The notes below the pieces were generated by a model, which was not told where the DNA came from, did not search any database, and worked only from the letters and a program-made list of their open reading frames with translations. The translations under genes were made by a program, and so were the position numbers. A stretch of 64,000 nt of DNA from Deinococcus aquaedulcis. Its GTDB lineage: Bacteria > Deinococcota > Deinococci > Deinococcales > Deinococcaceae. This document shows, piece after piece, positions 42,773 through 53,263 of this stretch. The stretch's first letter is position 1. Each line of letters begins with the position of its first letter. The DNA lies in NCBI RefSeq assembly GCF_019693445.1, contig NZ_JAHRBL010000011.1, positions 1 through 64,000 of the forward strand, in the 5' to 3' direction.

Positions 42773-43010
42773 CAGAGGCGGCCGAAGATGATGCTCCTCA
42801 TCCGCTCAAGGTTCGGAGAGTTGTAGCCGTCCGCGTAGAGTGGCCCGACGAACGCGCTGGTTGAGCCTCCTTGCGGGCGATTCGCAGTGCTGCGTAGCCG
42901 AGGCGGGTGAGCGCTCCTACCGTCCCAGACGACGATGCTCTCATCTCGCCGCAATTGAAGACGGACTGAAGCCTTTCTGTGGGTGGGCGGGCAAGAGGGA
43001 AGCAGACCTA
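42773..43010 (-). pseudogene. Relic of an IS630-like transposase C-terminus
   Basis: In one minus-strand frame a protein-like stretch reads SIVVWDGRSAHPPRL then VGPLYADGYNSPNLERMRSI. This resembles the DDE catalytic tail of IS630-type transposases (VWDNASxH and YSPxLNPIExxW) with the D and E retained. No start, N-terminal domain or terminal inverted repeats are visible and the flanks are unrelated. I judge it a degraded remnant. Confidence 0.35.
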
Positions 43011-43027
43011 CTTGCTCGCTCGCCGCC

Positions 43028-44722
<1,695 letters not shown>

Positions 44723-44729
44723 GCCGCCC

Positions 44730-44735
44730 AGCCTA
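44730..44735 (-). promoter_or_regulatory. -10 element (TAGGCT) of the dynamin-like gene
   Basis: TAGGCT on the minus strand ends seven bases before ATG 44722. Confidence 0.6.
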
Positions 44736-44786
44736 CCCGCCTGGGCCGGGTGGCGGCCTTGATGAACTGTTGGGCTGTGGGTGTTC

Positions 44787-44830
44787 GGGGCCCCTCCCCA
44801 AATGGGGGTCTTCCCCCATTCAGGGGCCCC
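44787..44830. repeat. Nested GC-rich inverted repeat between dynamin and pilin genes
   Basis: The inner perfect 8-bp stem AATGGGGG/CCCCCATT (44801-44808 with 44813-44820) has a 4-base loop, and an outer self-complementary GGGGCCCC (44787-44794) is matched by GGGGCCCC at 44823-44830. It could be a bidirectional terminator, cruciform or regulator site in the divergent region. Confidence 0.65.
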
Positions 44831-44919
44831 CAAATGGGCGCAAACGGCGGCTCTGCGTGGGAATTTGTGCGGCGCCTGTCAGAAGCAGAGTGGCACTTTG
44901 GATGACAGCGAGGTCATCT

Positions 44920-45396
44920 ATGACGACACCCCCTTTCACCCCGGATCAGTCCCAGCAAGGCTTCACGCTGGTCGAGTTGCTGATCACCATTGGCGTGCTG
45001 TCCATCCTGCTGGGCGTGGCGGCCATGACGCTTCTGCCCTGGCTGCGGGCCCAGCAGGTACGCACTGACATCAGCGAACTGGCCGCTGACTTCAACCTGT
45101 ACCGCACGAAAACGTTGAGCGAAGGGCAGGTGTACCGCATTACGCTTTCCACTGACCGCTATGTGGTGGAACGGCAGCTTACGAAGACCACCTGGGCCAC
45201 AGCTGAGACTTACGTATTTCGCCGCGCCCGCTTGAACCTAAGCAGCGTGGCTACGCAGTACGTTTTCCTGACCACCGGCATTCTGGAAGCTGCCCAGAAC
45301 AATGTGATGTCAAGCAATACCACGGTGGTGGGCAGCGACGGTAAGACCAGTGTCGCCCTGCGTGTCACGGCCCTGGGCTTCACGAGGATTCTATGA
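44920..45396 (+). CDS. Type IV prepilin-like minor pilin (PilA1-type)
   Basis: 158 aa. N-terminal prepilin peptidase site QQG|FTLVELLITIG with a conserved Glu at mature position 5, then a hydrophobic helix. The C-terminal head has mixed beta strands (VYRITLSTDRYVVERQL) and no Cys pair. First gene of a four-gene operon. It probably belongs to a pilus-tip complex that primes pilus assembly or DNA uptake, as with Thermus pilA1-pilA2-pilA3-comZ. GAGGT lies six bases before ATG 44920. Lower GC than flanking genes. Confidence 0.85.
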   Translation: MTTPPFTPDQSQQGFTLVELLITIGVLSILLGVAAMTLLPWLRAQQVRTDISELAADFNLYRTKTLSEGQVYRITLSTDRYVVERQLTKTTWATAETYVFRRARLNLSSVATQYVFLTTGILEAAQNNVMSSNTTVVGSDGKTSVALRVTALGFTRIL

Positions 45397-45854
45397 AGCG
45401 CGCCGAAGGCTTAACCATCACCGAGGTGCTGGTCGCCATGCTGCTCGTTTTGGTTATGGCCACCAGTGTCAGCCCCATGTTGACTGCCACTATGTCCAAC
45501 AACTCCAGCTCGCGCACCCGCAGCTCGGCACTGAGTGCCGCCGAAACCTGGATTGAGCGCTACCGCAGCGGCCAGGAGCCACTGGACACCGTGGGTCCCT
45601 GTGTCGAAGTGCCCACGGGTAAGGTCACTTGCACATACGCCTATGACCACAGCTTCTCCGGGGACACGGGCATTCCCTCGCACGTCTCAGACGCCGCCAA
45701 CCTGAAAGGTCAGTTTGAGCGTTTTCGCAGTGTACTGGAAGCCACGCCCGTTTCTTCGGGCAGCAACCTGAGTCTGTGGGAACTCAAGGTGCAGGTGTTC
45801 TGGAAAGAAAAGGAGGAAAAGAGTGTCACGGTCTACACCCGCTTTACCCGCTGA
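45393..45854 (+). CDS. Prepilin-like minor pilin (PilA2/PilV-type)
   Basis: 153 aa. Cleavage site AEG|LTITEVLVAMLLV, with Glu at position 5, then a hydrophobic helix. The head contains two Cys (GPCVEVPTGKVTCTYAY), likely a disulfide loop, and ends in strands (WELKVQVFWKEKEEKSVTVYTRF). The ATG overlaps the preceding stop as ATGA, so translation is coupled. Second of four genes. Confidence 0.85.
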   Translation: MKRAEGLTITEVLVAMLLVLVMATSVSPMLTATMSNNSSSRTRSSALSAAETWIERYRSGQEPLDTVGPCVEVPTGKVTCTYAYDHSFSGDTGIPSHVSDAANLKGQFERFRSVLEATPVSSGSNLSLWELKVQVFWKEKEEKSVTVYTRFTR

Positions 45855-46761
45855 GGCTGCGGCAAGCCGTCAGGCTGGGTTTACCCTGCTGGAACTGCTG
45901 ATTGCCTCGGCCATCACGCTGGTGATTCTGGGCGCTGCCAGCAGCATGTTGATGACCACCGCCCGCGTGCAAACCCTGGAGCAGGAGCGGGTGCCACTGC
46001 AGGCGACCGTACGCAGCAGCCTGGAAATGATGGCCTACGACCTGCGCCGCGCCTCAGATCCGCGTGTGCTCTACACGGCTGCCAACGTCCCCAATGATTT
46101 GAAGAGTGCGGTCAGCACAAATACGGTGCTGACCCTGACGGTGACTGACGCCGCCGGGTATTTCACCATCCCCGAGCCCGGCGGTTATCCGAACAGTAAG
46201 TCCTTCTCCCAGAATTCGGTCACCGACGTGAATTCACCTAACTCAGAGGGAAAGTTCTGTGATGAGGTCTTTAGAGGCGACGACTGGGCCCTCGTCACCG
46301 TTGGCTCACAGGGCGCGCGCTGGGTGCAGACGCATCAGTCAAATCCCTGCACCGGTAATGACAGGAACAGGACGCCCGGTGCCCCTGGCAACATCAAGCT
46401 GAATCACAACCAGTACCCTCTGAGCGGCATGACCTGGGCTCCTGACGGCGCCATTTCCAAGGTATGGGTCATTCAGTATTACCTGGGGACGGAAACCATC
46501 AGTGGTCAGAGTGTGCCCACGCTGTACCGCAAGATTGACAGCCAAGCAGCGCAGGTGGTGGCCTATCACATCTCTGGCATGCGCCTGGAGTATTCGGTGG
46601 ACGGCGTGACCTTTACCACCACCCCCAATGCGATTCCCAACGTGGTGCGCGTGACCCTGACTGGTCAGGAAGCGCGTGCTCAGACGAATGGCACGCGGCG
46701 CACCTACGCCCTGACCAACACTGTCTTTATGAGGAAGGCGACCCAGAATGCAGCGCCCTGA
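45823..46761 (+). CDS. Prepilin-like minor pilin (PilA3/PilW-type)
   Basis: 312 aa. The leader VSRSTPALPAEAAASRQA precedes the cleavage site G|FTLLELLIASAITLV with Glu at position 5. The head is large, includes a Cys pair (GKFCDEVF, SNPCTGNDR) and ends in beta-rich sequence. The GTG start overlaps the previous gene by 32 bases and has AGGAGG six bases upstream, one of the clearest Shine-Dalgarno sites in the window. Third of four genes. Confidence 0.88.
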   Translation: MSRSTPALPAEAAASRQAGFTLLELLIASAITLVILGAASSMLMTTARVQTLEQERVPLQATVRSSLEMMAYDLRRASDPRVLYTAANVPNDLKSAVSTNTVLTLTVTDAAGYFTIPEPGGYPNSKSFSQNSVTDVNSPNSEGKFCDEVFRGDDWALVTVGSQGARWVQTHQSNPCTGNDRNRTPGAPGNIKLNHNQYPLSGMTWAPDGAISKVWVIQYYLGTETISGQSVPTLYRKIDSQAAQVVAYHISGMRLEYSVDGVTFTTTPNAIPNVVRVTLTGQEARAQTNGTRRTYALTNTVFMRKATQNAAP

Positions 46762-48544
46762 GATGACCCCCCAGACCCACGGCTTCGCGCTGGTCAGCGC
46801 CCTGGCCGTCATGACCCTAGTGCTTTTGATCACCTTCACGCTGGTGACCACGTCCACCAGCGAACTGTTCCAGACCAACTCCAGCCAGGGCCTTGTGCGG
46901 GCCCGTGCGCTGGCTGAGGCCAGTGTGGCGCAGGCCACGGCCACTCTGGTGAACGACGGCGTGACCCAGGTGAATACGGTGCTCAAGCCGTACGTAGACG
47001 CCTTTGCCTCCAGCGGCAAGGACGCGGCCAGCGAGGATATTGTGCCGGTGTCGGCGTACGGAACAGTGGAAACGCAGTTGAACAGCACCGTCAAGAGCAA
47101 TGCGAGTGTGACGGCCCCCGACGGCGGTGGCAGTGCCCAGGGCGGCGTGGTGTTCGACAATTTCCGCCTGGACAAGGCCAGCCGAAACAAAGAAGGGCAA
47201 ACCTACTATGTAGATTACGAGCTCAGCGGCACTGGCACCAGCGGCAAACACCAGCGCAACGTGGAAACCACGGGAACCCTGCGGCTGGTGCTGGGCCGTC
47301 AGTACCTGAATCAGTATGTGCTGCTGGCCGATGATGGCGGCTTTAACCAGGGCACTTGCTGGATGTCCGGCGGCAGGCAGTTCTGCAGTGGTGGCGGGTT
47401 CTTCGGAACAGGTAATACGTTCGATGGGCCAGTGCACTTCAATAAAAATGTGGCTTTCCGTGGCAACCCTCGCTTTAACTATGGTGTGACGGTCGCCTCG
47501 CCTACCAACTTTATGTATGACTGTGTGGCCCGCGCCTATCAGGTCACTGCCAACCAGACCACAGGCTGTACCACCCCTGATTACGGCAGCTACGGCAAGC
47601 AGCATGTGAGTGACACTGTGCCGCTGCCCACCAATGCTTTCTCGCAGGCCCGCGCGGCCCTTGGTCTGAATGCGGGGCTGACTGGCGCGCTGACCAACAG
47701 AGAAATCTGTCAGGCGATTGGGCAAAACCAGAACTGCACGCCGGCCAGTGGTGTTTATGTACCTCGTTCGGGCAGCACCGTGACTGGGGGCATCTTTATC
47801 CAGGGTGACGCCCAGGATGTGCAGCTGAGCGTCAATGGTCAGAATCAGGTGTATACCGTGACCAGTGCGACTGGCGTGGTGACCCGTATTGAAGTGAACT
47901 ATGGCAGCAACACCACCACGGTTACCACAGGCAATCAGGTGACCAACCTGACCGGGGTGCCAAACGGCCAGTTGTATGCCAATGGCAGCATTCGTTCGCT
48001 GCGTGGCCCCGCGCGGACTGGTGCTGTGTCTAGCCCCTCTCCCGCCTCCCCCCCTGTCCAGGTGCCGCCCGCGCTGGCAGCCGAATCAAAGCTGAACATT
48101 GCCTCCAGCGGCGACGTCCGTATTCAGGGCGACCTCACCTATACGGAGGACCCGCGCACCGTCCCTGATGCCAAGAATGTGTTGGGGATCATCAGTGGAA
48201 GTGGCAACGTGCTGGTCGGAACGGGGGCGCCCAACGATATCTACATCATGGGCTCAATTTTGGCTGGGGGCAGCGGCAAGGGTCTGCTGGTGGAGGGCAT
48301 TGACAACCCGTCCGTGGTCTATGGCGCGCGGGGCAAGCTGAACCTGTTGGGCTCGCTGGCCGAGAATACTGACCCACTGCGCGCGATTACTAGTGGGAGC
48401 CAAACCGTCAAGGGCTACGACGATAACTTCAGCTACGACAAACGTTTCCTGAACGGCGGCGCGGTGCCTCCCTATTTCCCGGCCACCACCAAGTTCACCG
48501 CCACCACCTTCTGGCCCAAGCAGAACACCTGGGACGAGAAGTAA
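46748..48544 (+). CDS. ComZ-like pilus-tip protein (DUF4900-type)
   Basis: 598 aa. The N-terminus HGFALVSALAVMTLVLLITFT, in pieces, is a class III-like prepilin leader without the usual Glu5. It is followed by a long beta-rich, Gly/Asn/Thr-rich region with repeated strands, several Cys pairs (GTCWMSGGRQFCSG; NQTTGCTTPD; REICQAIG, QNCTPAS), and right-handed-helix-like repeats near the end (VRIQGDLTY, GNVLVGTGAPNDIYIMGSILAG, KLNLLGSLAEN). This layout and the neighbours match Thermus ComZ, a DNA-binding pilus-tip protein. The assignment rests on gene order and shape. Confidence 0.72.
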   Translation: MQRPEMTPQTHGFALVSALAVMTLVLLITFTLVTTSTSELFQTNSSQGLVRARALAEASVAQATATLVNDGVTQVNTVLKPYVDAFASSGKDAASEDIVPVSAYGTVETQLNSTVKSNASVTAPDGGGSAQGGVVFDNFRLDKASRNKEGQTYYVDYELSGTGTSGKHQRNVETTGTLRLVLGRQYLNQYVLLADDGGFNQGTCWMSGGRQFCSGGGFFGTGNTFDGPVHFNKNVAFRGNPRFNYGVTVASPTNFMYDCVARAYQVTANQTTGCTTPDYGSYGKQHVSDTVPLPTNAFSQARAALGLNAGLTGALTNREICQAIGQNQNCTPASGVYVPRSGSTVTGGIFIQGDAQDVQLSVNGQNQVYTVTSATGVVTRIEVNYGSNTTTVTTGNQVTNLTGVPNGQLYANGSIRSLRGPARTGAVSSPSPASPPVQVPPALAAESKLNIASSGDVRIQGDLTYTEDPRTVPDAKNVLGIISGSGNVLVGTGAPNDIYIMGSILAGGSGKGLLVEGIDNPSVVYGARGKLNLLGSLAENTDPLRAITSGSQTVKGYDDNFSYDKRFLNGGAVPPYFPATTKFTATTFWPKQNTWDEK

Positions 48545-48563
48545 GCCAGAGAGCACCATAAAC

Positions 48564-48600
48564 AGAGGGACCGGGGTTTCTTCCCGGTCCCTCTATCTCT
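48564..48600 (+). terminator. Terminator of the minor pilin operon
   Basis: A perfect 12-bp stem AGAGGGACCGGG (48564-48575) with CCCGGTCCCTCT (48583-48594), 7-base loop GTTTCTT, then ATCTCTT. Convergent with obg. Confidence 0.9.
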
Positions 48601-48613
48601 TGGCCCTCGTTCT

Positions 48614-49957
48614 TTACCCCCGCCGCCCTTCCTCATCGTCAAAGTATTCAAAGCGGAAGGTGCCGATTTCCACCGTATCGCCTTCGCGGGCGCCGGCGCG
48701 TTTAAGGGCGTTGTACAGGCCCTGGCGCTTGAAGACAGCGCCCAGGTACTCGGCGGCCTCTTCCATGTAGCGCGAGAAGCGCACAATGCGCTCCTCAAAG
48801 CCGCCCCCATGAATCTCCCAGACCCGTTCGGGCTGCCCAGTGGTCACGATGCCCACCCCGCGCGCGGGCGGATCCTCGCGGAAGACCACCCGCAGCGGCT
48901 CCTCGGCCACCGTGTCCGGCTCAATGTCCAGGGCGTGCGTCTGGGCCCAGAGCTCACGGTCAGGCAGCATCTGGAAGAGGGCCTCGCGCAGTTCCGGCAG
49001 GCCCTGGCCGCCCTTGGCACTCACCCGGATCACGGGCAGGCCAAACTGCGCCAGTTCGTCTTCCACCATCACGGCGAGGTCCTCGTCGGTCAGTTCCACC
49101 TTGTTCAGGGCCACCAGGGCCACCTGCTCCAGCAGTGTGGGGTCGTAGGCCTGCAGCTCGGCCTGCAACTGGCGCAGTTCGCCCACCGGATCGCGGGTTA
49201 CGTCCAGCACATACACCAGCACGCGCGTGCGGCTGATGTGGCGCAGGAATTCCAGCCCCAGCCCTTTGCCCTCGCTGGCACCCTCGATGATGCCAGGGAT
49301 GTCGGCCAGGGTGAAGCGCTCGTCCAGCGGCTGGCCGTGCGCGTCGAGGCGGTCCACCACGCCCAGGATGGGGGAAAGGGTGGTAAAGGGGTAATCGGCA
49401 ATCGCCGGGTTCGCCCGCGAGAGGGCCGCCAGCAGGCTGCTCTTGCCCGCGTTGGGGTAGCCCACCAGCCCCACATCGGCAATCAGGCGCAGTTCCAGGC
49501 GCACGCGGCGTTTCTGGCCCGGGGTGCCCAGCTCGGCAAAGCGGGGGGCCTGACGGGTGCTGCTGGCAAAGGTGCTGTTGCCGCGTCCGCCAGAGCCGCC
49601 GCGCGCAATCACCTTTTCCTGCCCCACCCGCACAAGGTCGGCAATCGCGCGCCCGGTGTCCTCGTCAAAGGCGGTGGTGCCCACCGGCACGTCAATGTAA
49701 ATATCCTCGCCGTCGGCCCCCTGGCGCAGGCGGCCTTCGCCGTAGGCGCCGTTGGGGGCCTTGAATTTGCGCTTGCCCACCAGCCGCTCCAGGCTCTCGA
49801 CGCCCTCAATGGCGCGCAGGATCACGCTGCCGCCTCGGCCGCCGTGGCCGCCGTCTGGGCCACCCTTTTCCATGTACTTGGCGCGGTGGAAGGACATGCT
49901 GCCGTCCCCGCCGTTGCCGGCGGCCACCTCAATTTTCAGAACATCTCGGAACGCCAC
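48614..49957 (-). CDS. obg: Obg GTPase (CgtA)
   Basis: 447 aa. The N-terminal Obg fold (about 1-158) is Gly-rich ([33 protein letters not shown]). The GTPase domain has P-loop GYPNAGKSS, switch [18 protein letters not shown] and NKVE. A C-terminal OCT-type domain (about 365-435) is present, which marks the Obg family of high-GC and Thermus lineages. It acts in 50S maturation and growth control. AAAGGAG lies before GTG 49957; the open frame to 50026 is rejected. It lies downstream of rplU-rpmA, but a membrane protein gene and terminator intervene. Confidence 0.95.
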   Translation of the reverse strand: MAFRDVLKIEVAAGNGGDGSMSFHRAKYMEKGGPDGGHGGRGGSVILRAIEGVESLERLVGKRKFKAPNGAYGEGRLRQGADGEDIYIDVPVGTTAFDEDTGRAIADLVRVGQEKVIARGGSGGRGNSTFASSTRQAPRFAELGTPGQKRRVRLELRLIADVGLVGYPNAGKSSLLAALSRANPAIADYPFTTLSPILGVVDRLDAHGQPLDERFTLADIPGIIEGASEGKGLGLEFLRHISRTRVLVYVLDVTRDPVGELRQLQAELQAYDPTLLEQVALVALNKVELTDEDLAVMVEDELAQFGLPVIRVSAKGGQGLPELREALFQMLPDRELWAQTHALDIEPDTVAEEPLRVVFREDPPARGVGIVTTGQPERVWEIHGGGFEERIVRFSRYMEEAAEYLGAVFKRQGLYNALKRAGAREGDTVEIGTFRFEYFDDEEGRRG

Positions 49958-50074
49958 AATCACTCCTTTACGCGCGTCCGGCACGCGCCGGCAACGCGAA
50001 CGCAGCCTGACCACACGCAGGGCCACACCCAGGTGGGTGGGCGCGGCGGTCAGGCCGCAACGCCTGCCAGTCTA

Positions 50075-50923
50075 TCAGGGAAGTGCCCCCGCGCCCCGGC
50101 GCTCAGCCCTGTGCCGCCGGCGCCGCGCCGCCAGACTGAGGCCCAGCACGGTCAGCGCGGCGGCGCCCAGGGTCCAGCCAGGGGCGGCCCACAGGGTGTC
50201 CCCAACACTCAGCACCAGCATGGCCACGAAGGGGGCCAGCAGCATCGCCCAGAACAGGCTGCTGCCCAACGACACCCACCATGCTTCCCGGCCGGCGCGC
50301 AGCGCGGCCCGGGGCAGCGTCCCCAGCACCCCCAACACCAGCCAGCCCACCAAACCCAGGGTCACCACGGCGCCGGCCGACTCCAGCGGGCTCAGGTCAA
50401 GGGTGCGCCACGACAGGGCGTTCAGGCCCCCCAGGACCAACCCCAGGCCCGCCAGCATGCGGGACCCGGGCGCCGCTGCCACAAGACCCAGCGCGGCGGC
50501 AAAGAGGCCCAGCCCTGCCAGCCACACGACGCTCGTCAGGAGCGGCGACCTTGCCCGTGGCGGTGGAAGCAACGGCGTTGGGGACGGCGGCCAGCGGTAC
50601 AGCCCCCCTGCCGCCGAGGTGAGGGTGACTTCAAGCCCCTCCTCGGTGGCCGGGCGCAGGCGGATGACACTGTCCCTGGCAAAGGGCAAGCGGGCCAGTT
50701 CTGGCACGGCCTGGGCACAGGATTGCCCCTCCCAGGTGGCCGGCAGGTGAGCCTCGGTCGAGTCCAGTTCCTGGGCCAGGGCGATTACGCAGCGGCGCAG
50801 GGTGTTCTGGGCGCCCACCTCCAGCGCCTCACGCCGGGCCGCGTCGGGGGCGGGGATGGGGGTCGCGGCGAGGGCGGCCCCGATGCCCAGCAGCAGGGCC
50901 ATGCTCAGGAAGCGGCTGGACAT
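50075..50923 (-). CDS. Hypothetical secreted/membrane protein
   Basis: 282 aa from ATG 50923. A signal peptide ([19 protein letters not shown]) is followed by a short extracytoplasmic domain with two Cys ([19 protein letters not shown]) and then four hydrophobic segments (about 130-260). The positively charged tail ([11 protein letters not shown]) is probably cytoplasmic. A TACAAC hexamer ends seven bases before the ATG. The longer frame to 51001 is rejected. Function unknown. Confidence 0.7.
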   Translation of the reverse strand: MSSRFLSMALLLGIGAALAATPIPAPDAARREALEVGAQNTLRRCVIALAQELDSTEAHLPATWEGQSCAQAVPELARLPFARDSVIRLRPATEEGLEVTLTSAAGGLYRWPPSPTPLLPPPRARSPLLTSVVWLAGLGLFAAALGLVAAAPGSRMLAGLGLVLGGLNALSWRTLDLSPLESAGAVVTLGLVGWLVLGVLGTLPRAALRAGREAWWVSLGSSLFWAMLLAPFVAMLVLSVGDTLWAAPGWTLGAAALTVLGLSLAARRRRHRAERRGAGALP

Positions 50924-50930
50924 GCCCCGT

Positions 50931-50936
50931 GTTGTA
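50931..50936 (-). promoter_or_regulatory. -10-like element (TACAAC) of a leaderless membrane protein gene
   Basis: TACAAC on the minus strand ends seven bases before ATG 50923. The final C departs from TANNNT. Confidence 0.45.
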
Positions 50937-50951
50937 CCGTGTCCCGGCCAA

Positions 50952-50984
50952 GAAAAGAGCCGGCGACCACAGGGGGTCACCGGC
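50952..50984 (-). terminator. Terminator of rplU-rpmA
   Basis: Stem GCCGGTGACC with GGTCGCCGGC (one mismatch) and loop CCCTGT, followed on the minus strand by TCTTTT. It separates the ribosomal protein genes from the downstream membrane protein. Confidence 0.85.
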
Positions 50985-51003
50985 CCAGATGCGCTGAGCA
51001 AAC

Positions 51004-51276
51004 TCAGTCAGCGGCGGTTTCGGTGGGCACTTCAATGCTGATGAAGCGGCCCTTGGTGCCACGGTTGGTGAACACGACCTTGCCGCTTTCCAGGGCAAAC
51101 AGGGTGTGGTCGCGGCCCATGCCCACGTTGGGGCCAGCCTTGAACTTGGTGCCGCGCTGGCGCACCAGGATATTGCCGGCCAGCACCTGCTCGCCGCCGA
51201 ACTTCTTCACGCCCAGGTACTTGGGATTGCTGTCACGGCCGTTCTTGGACGAGCCGACGCCTTTCTTGTGTGCCAT
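51004..51276 (-). CDS. rpmA: 50S ribosomal protein L27
   Basis: 90 aa. Signature: [60 protein letters not shown]27 lies near the peptidyl transferase centre; its N-terminus is directly AHKKG, with no removable leader as found in Firmicutes. GAGGTGA precedes the ATG. It follows rplU by 11 bases. Confidence 0.98.
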   Translation of the reverse strand: MAHKKGVGSSKNGRDSNPKYLGVKKFGGEQVLAGNILVRQRGTKFKAGPNVGMGRDHTLFALESGKVVFTNRGTKGRFISIEVPTETAAD

Positions 51277-51287
51277 TTCAGTTCACC

Positions 51288-51590
51288 TCAGCCTTTGATG
51301 CCCAGAATCTTGATGGCGGTGTAGTCCTGACGGTGGCCGGTGCGGCGGCGGTACTGGATGCCGCTCTTGTACTTGCGCACATAGATCTTGGGGCCACGGC
51401 CATGCTCGACCACTTCGGCGCTGACCGTGAACTTACCGGCCGCTTCACCGAAGGTTGCCTGCTCGCCGCCCACAAAGATGGGGGTCAGGTCCAGCTTGTC
51501 GCCGGCCTCGCCCTTCAGGCTCTCGACGCGGATCACGTCGCCTTCCTGCACGCGGTACTGCTTCCCGCCGGTCTGAATGATTGCAAACAT
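51288..51590 (-). CDS. rplU: 50S ribosomal protein L21
   Basis: 100 aa. Signature [23 protein letters not shown], then [32 protein letters not shown]. It binds 23S rRNA. AGGAGG lies nine bases before ATG 51590. It is first in the rplU-rpmA unit. Confidence 0.98.
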   Translation of the reverse strand: MFAIIQTGGKQYRVQEGDVIRVESLKGEAGDKLDLTPIFVGGEQATFGEAAGKFTVSAEVVEHGRGPKIYVRKYKSGIQYRRRTGHRQDYTAIKILGIKG

Positions 51591-51616
51591 CTTCGTTCCT
51601 CCTGCCGCGCGCCCGG

Positions 51617-51694
51617 ACAAGACGCTGCTTGTCGGGCGGCTCTGGCTGCGTTCGTTGCCCCCGCGCCTTGGCGGGTCACCAAGAGCGGAGTGTA
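51617..51694 (-). promoter_or_regulatory. rplU promoter and leader hairpin
   Basis: -10 TACACT (51689-51694, minus strand) gives a leader of about 90 bases. The leader contains a hairpin with arm CCCGACAAG paired with CTTGTCCGGG around 51617-51642. It may be an autoregulatory L21-binding leader like those of other ribosomal operons, but no known leader family was recognised. Confidence 0.5.
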
Positions 51695-51980
51695 CCACAG
51701 CGGGAAGCGCAACGGGAACGCCACCCGTGGCCGGGGCGGTCAGGCACCAGGGCACGGGGGCAGCAGGCAAACGCGGCGTCTGGCGCGAAGGGGCGCGGCC
51801 AGGGGGGCGTGGATTGCGTGCAGGTTCCCGTGTCTGTAACGTGTCCTCGCGGTACACGTAGGCTCGCGGGGGCGCGAGTCGGTGTGCGTCTGACCTCCGG
51901 CGCTGGCTGCCTTTGAAGAGCGGCGCAGCGGTCCCGGGCAGCATACCACGCCTGGGGGCCCCAGCGGGAACGCCCGGCCG

Positions 51981-52364
51981 GTGCAGCGCGTACTGAAGGG
52001 CGTGATCAAGCGGATTCGTGCGGTGTGGCGCGACGCCCTGGCCCTGCTGTTCGCCCTGGGGGACCGGCAGACCCCCACCAGTGCCCGGCTGCTGGCCCTG
52101 GGGGCGCTGGCCTACGCTCTGCTGCCCCTGGACCTCTTGCCCGACCTCACCCCGGTGCTGGGCGTGGCCGACGACGCCCTGGTGGTGCCGGGGTTGCTGG
52201 CGCTGGCGGCGCGCACCCTGCCGGCACCGGTGTATCAGGCGGCGCAGGGGCGCAGTCTGGCCTTGCAGCGGCGCTTGCCATGGCTGGTGCCGGCGGTGGC
52301 CTTCGGGGCCCTGGGGGCGGCGGGGCTGCTGGGCTGGGCGCTGTGGCAGGCCCTGGCTGGCTGA
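51981..52364 (+). CDS. YkvA-family DUF1232 membrane protein
   Basis: 127 aa. Core YALLPLDLLPDLTPVLGVADDALVVPGLL (in pieces) is the DUF1232 pattern: PLDLLPD, a turn, G.ADD. One or two hydrophobic C-terminal segments (LVPAVAFGALGAAGLLGWAL) follow. It is a small membrane protein of unknown function. The start is GTG 51981. About 200 bases without a gene follow, to the response regulator promoter. Confidence 0.8.
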   Translation: MQRVLKGVIKRIRAVWRDALALLFALGDRQTPTSARLLALGALAYALLPLDLLPDLTPVLGVADDALVVPGLLALAARTLPAPVYQAAQGRSLALQRRLPWLVPAVAFGALGAAGLLGWALWQALAG

Positions 52365-52577
52365 GACGGAACTCAGCTGAGCAGAAGGCGAAGGGTGACG
52401 GGCCTCTCGAAAGCCGTGTCGCCGACTGGAAGAGCTCCGCAGGAGAGCGAGCACGAGACACTCCAGGACGACGGCCGTGGAAAAGCAGCCCTTCGCTCTG
52501 CCCACGCTGTTTTGGAGGCAGAGTCGTCCCGGATCAGAGGGGCCGGCCCGCTGTAACCCCCCATTAACCGAAGCGAC

Positions 52578-52583
52578 TACACT
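52578..52583 (+). promoter_or_regulatory. -10 element (TACACT) of a two-component operon
   Basis: TACACT ends ten bases before ATG 52594, so the leader is only a few bases. No Shine-Dalgarno. Confidence 0.5.
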
Positions 52584-52593
52584 CGGGGCTCAG

Positions 52594-53256
52594 ATGAGAC
52601 TGCTGCTTGTGGAGGACGACGCACGCATTGCGCAGCCCACCGCCAGCGCCCTGCGCGAGGCTGGGTACGCCGTCACCTGGGCGCAGACGGGGCCGGAGGG
52701 CCTGGAGCAGGCGGCCCTGGGCGACTTTCCGCTGGTGGTGCTGGACGTGATGCTGCCCGGGATGGACGGCTTTGCGGTCGCCCGCGAACTGCGTGCCCAG
52801 GGCAGCGCGGCCGCCATTCTGTTCCTGACCGCGCGCGGCGAACTGACCGACCGGGTAGAGGGACTGGACCTGGGGGGCGACGCTTATCTGGTGAAGCCGT
52901 TTGCCATGCCTGAACTGCTGGCCACCCTGCGCGCGCTGTCGCGCCGGGAGCGGGGGCAGGGGGCGCCGCGCGTGGCCTTTGCGGCGGGACGCGGCCTGCT
53001 GGACACCGTGGCCCGCACGGTGGGCTGGGACGGGCAGGAGGTGGCCGTGACCGGGCGCGAATATGCCCTGCTGGAAACCCTGGCGCTGGCCCCCGAACGC
53101 TGGTTTACCCGTGAAGACCTGATTGACCGCGTGTGGGGCCCTGGCTTTGAGGGCGAGGCCCGGATTGTGGACGTGTACGTGCGCTACGTGCGGCGCAAGC
53201 TTGCCCCCGAGGCCATCAGCTCCGAGCGGGGGCGGGGTTACCGGGTGGAGCGCTGA
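52594..53256 (+). CDS. OmpR-family response regulator
   Basis: 220 aa. Receiver: E7/D8/D9, phospho-acceptor D51 ([12 protein letters not shown]), Thr in FLTARGE and Lys in LVKPFAMP. Winged helix: [17 protein letters not shown] and the recognition region [17 protein letters not shown]. The pair with the histidine kinase starting eight bases after the stop makes a QseB/CopR-like two-component operon of unknown input. ATG 52594 is set by the -10, not the longer frame to 52477. Confidence 0.93.
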   Translation: MRLLLVEDDARIAQPTASALREAGYAVTWAQTGPEGLEQAALGDFPLVVLDVMLPGMDGFAVARELRAQGSAAAILFLTARGELTDRVEGLDLGGDAYLVKPFAMPELLATLRALSRRERGQGAPRVAFAAGRGLLDTVARTVGWDGQEVAVTGREYALLETLALAPERWFTREDLIDRVWGPGFEGEARIVDVYVRYVRRKLAPEAISSERGRGYRVER

Positions 53257-53263
53257 AGGCGCC

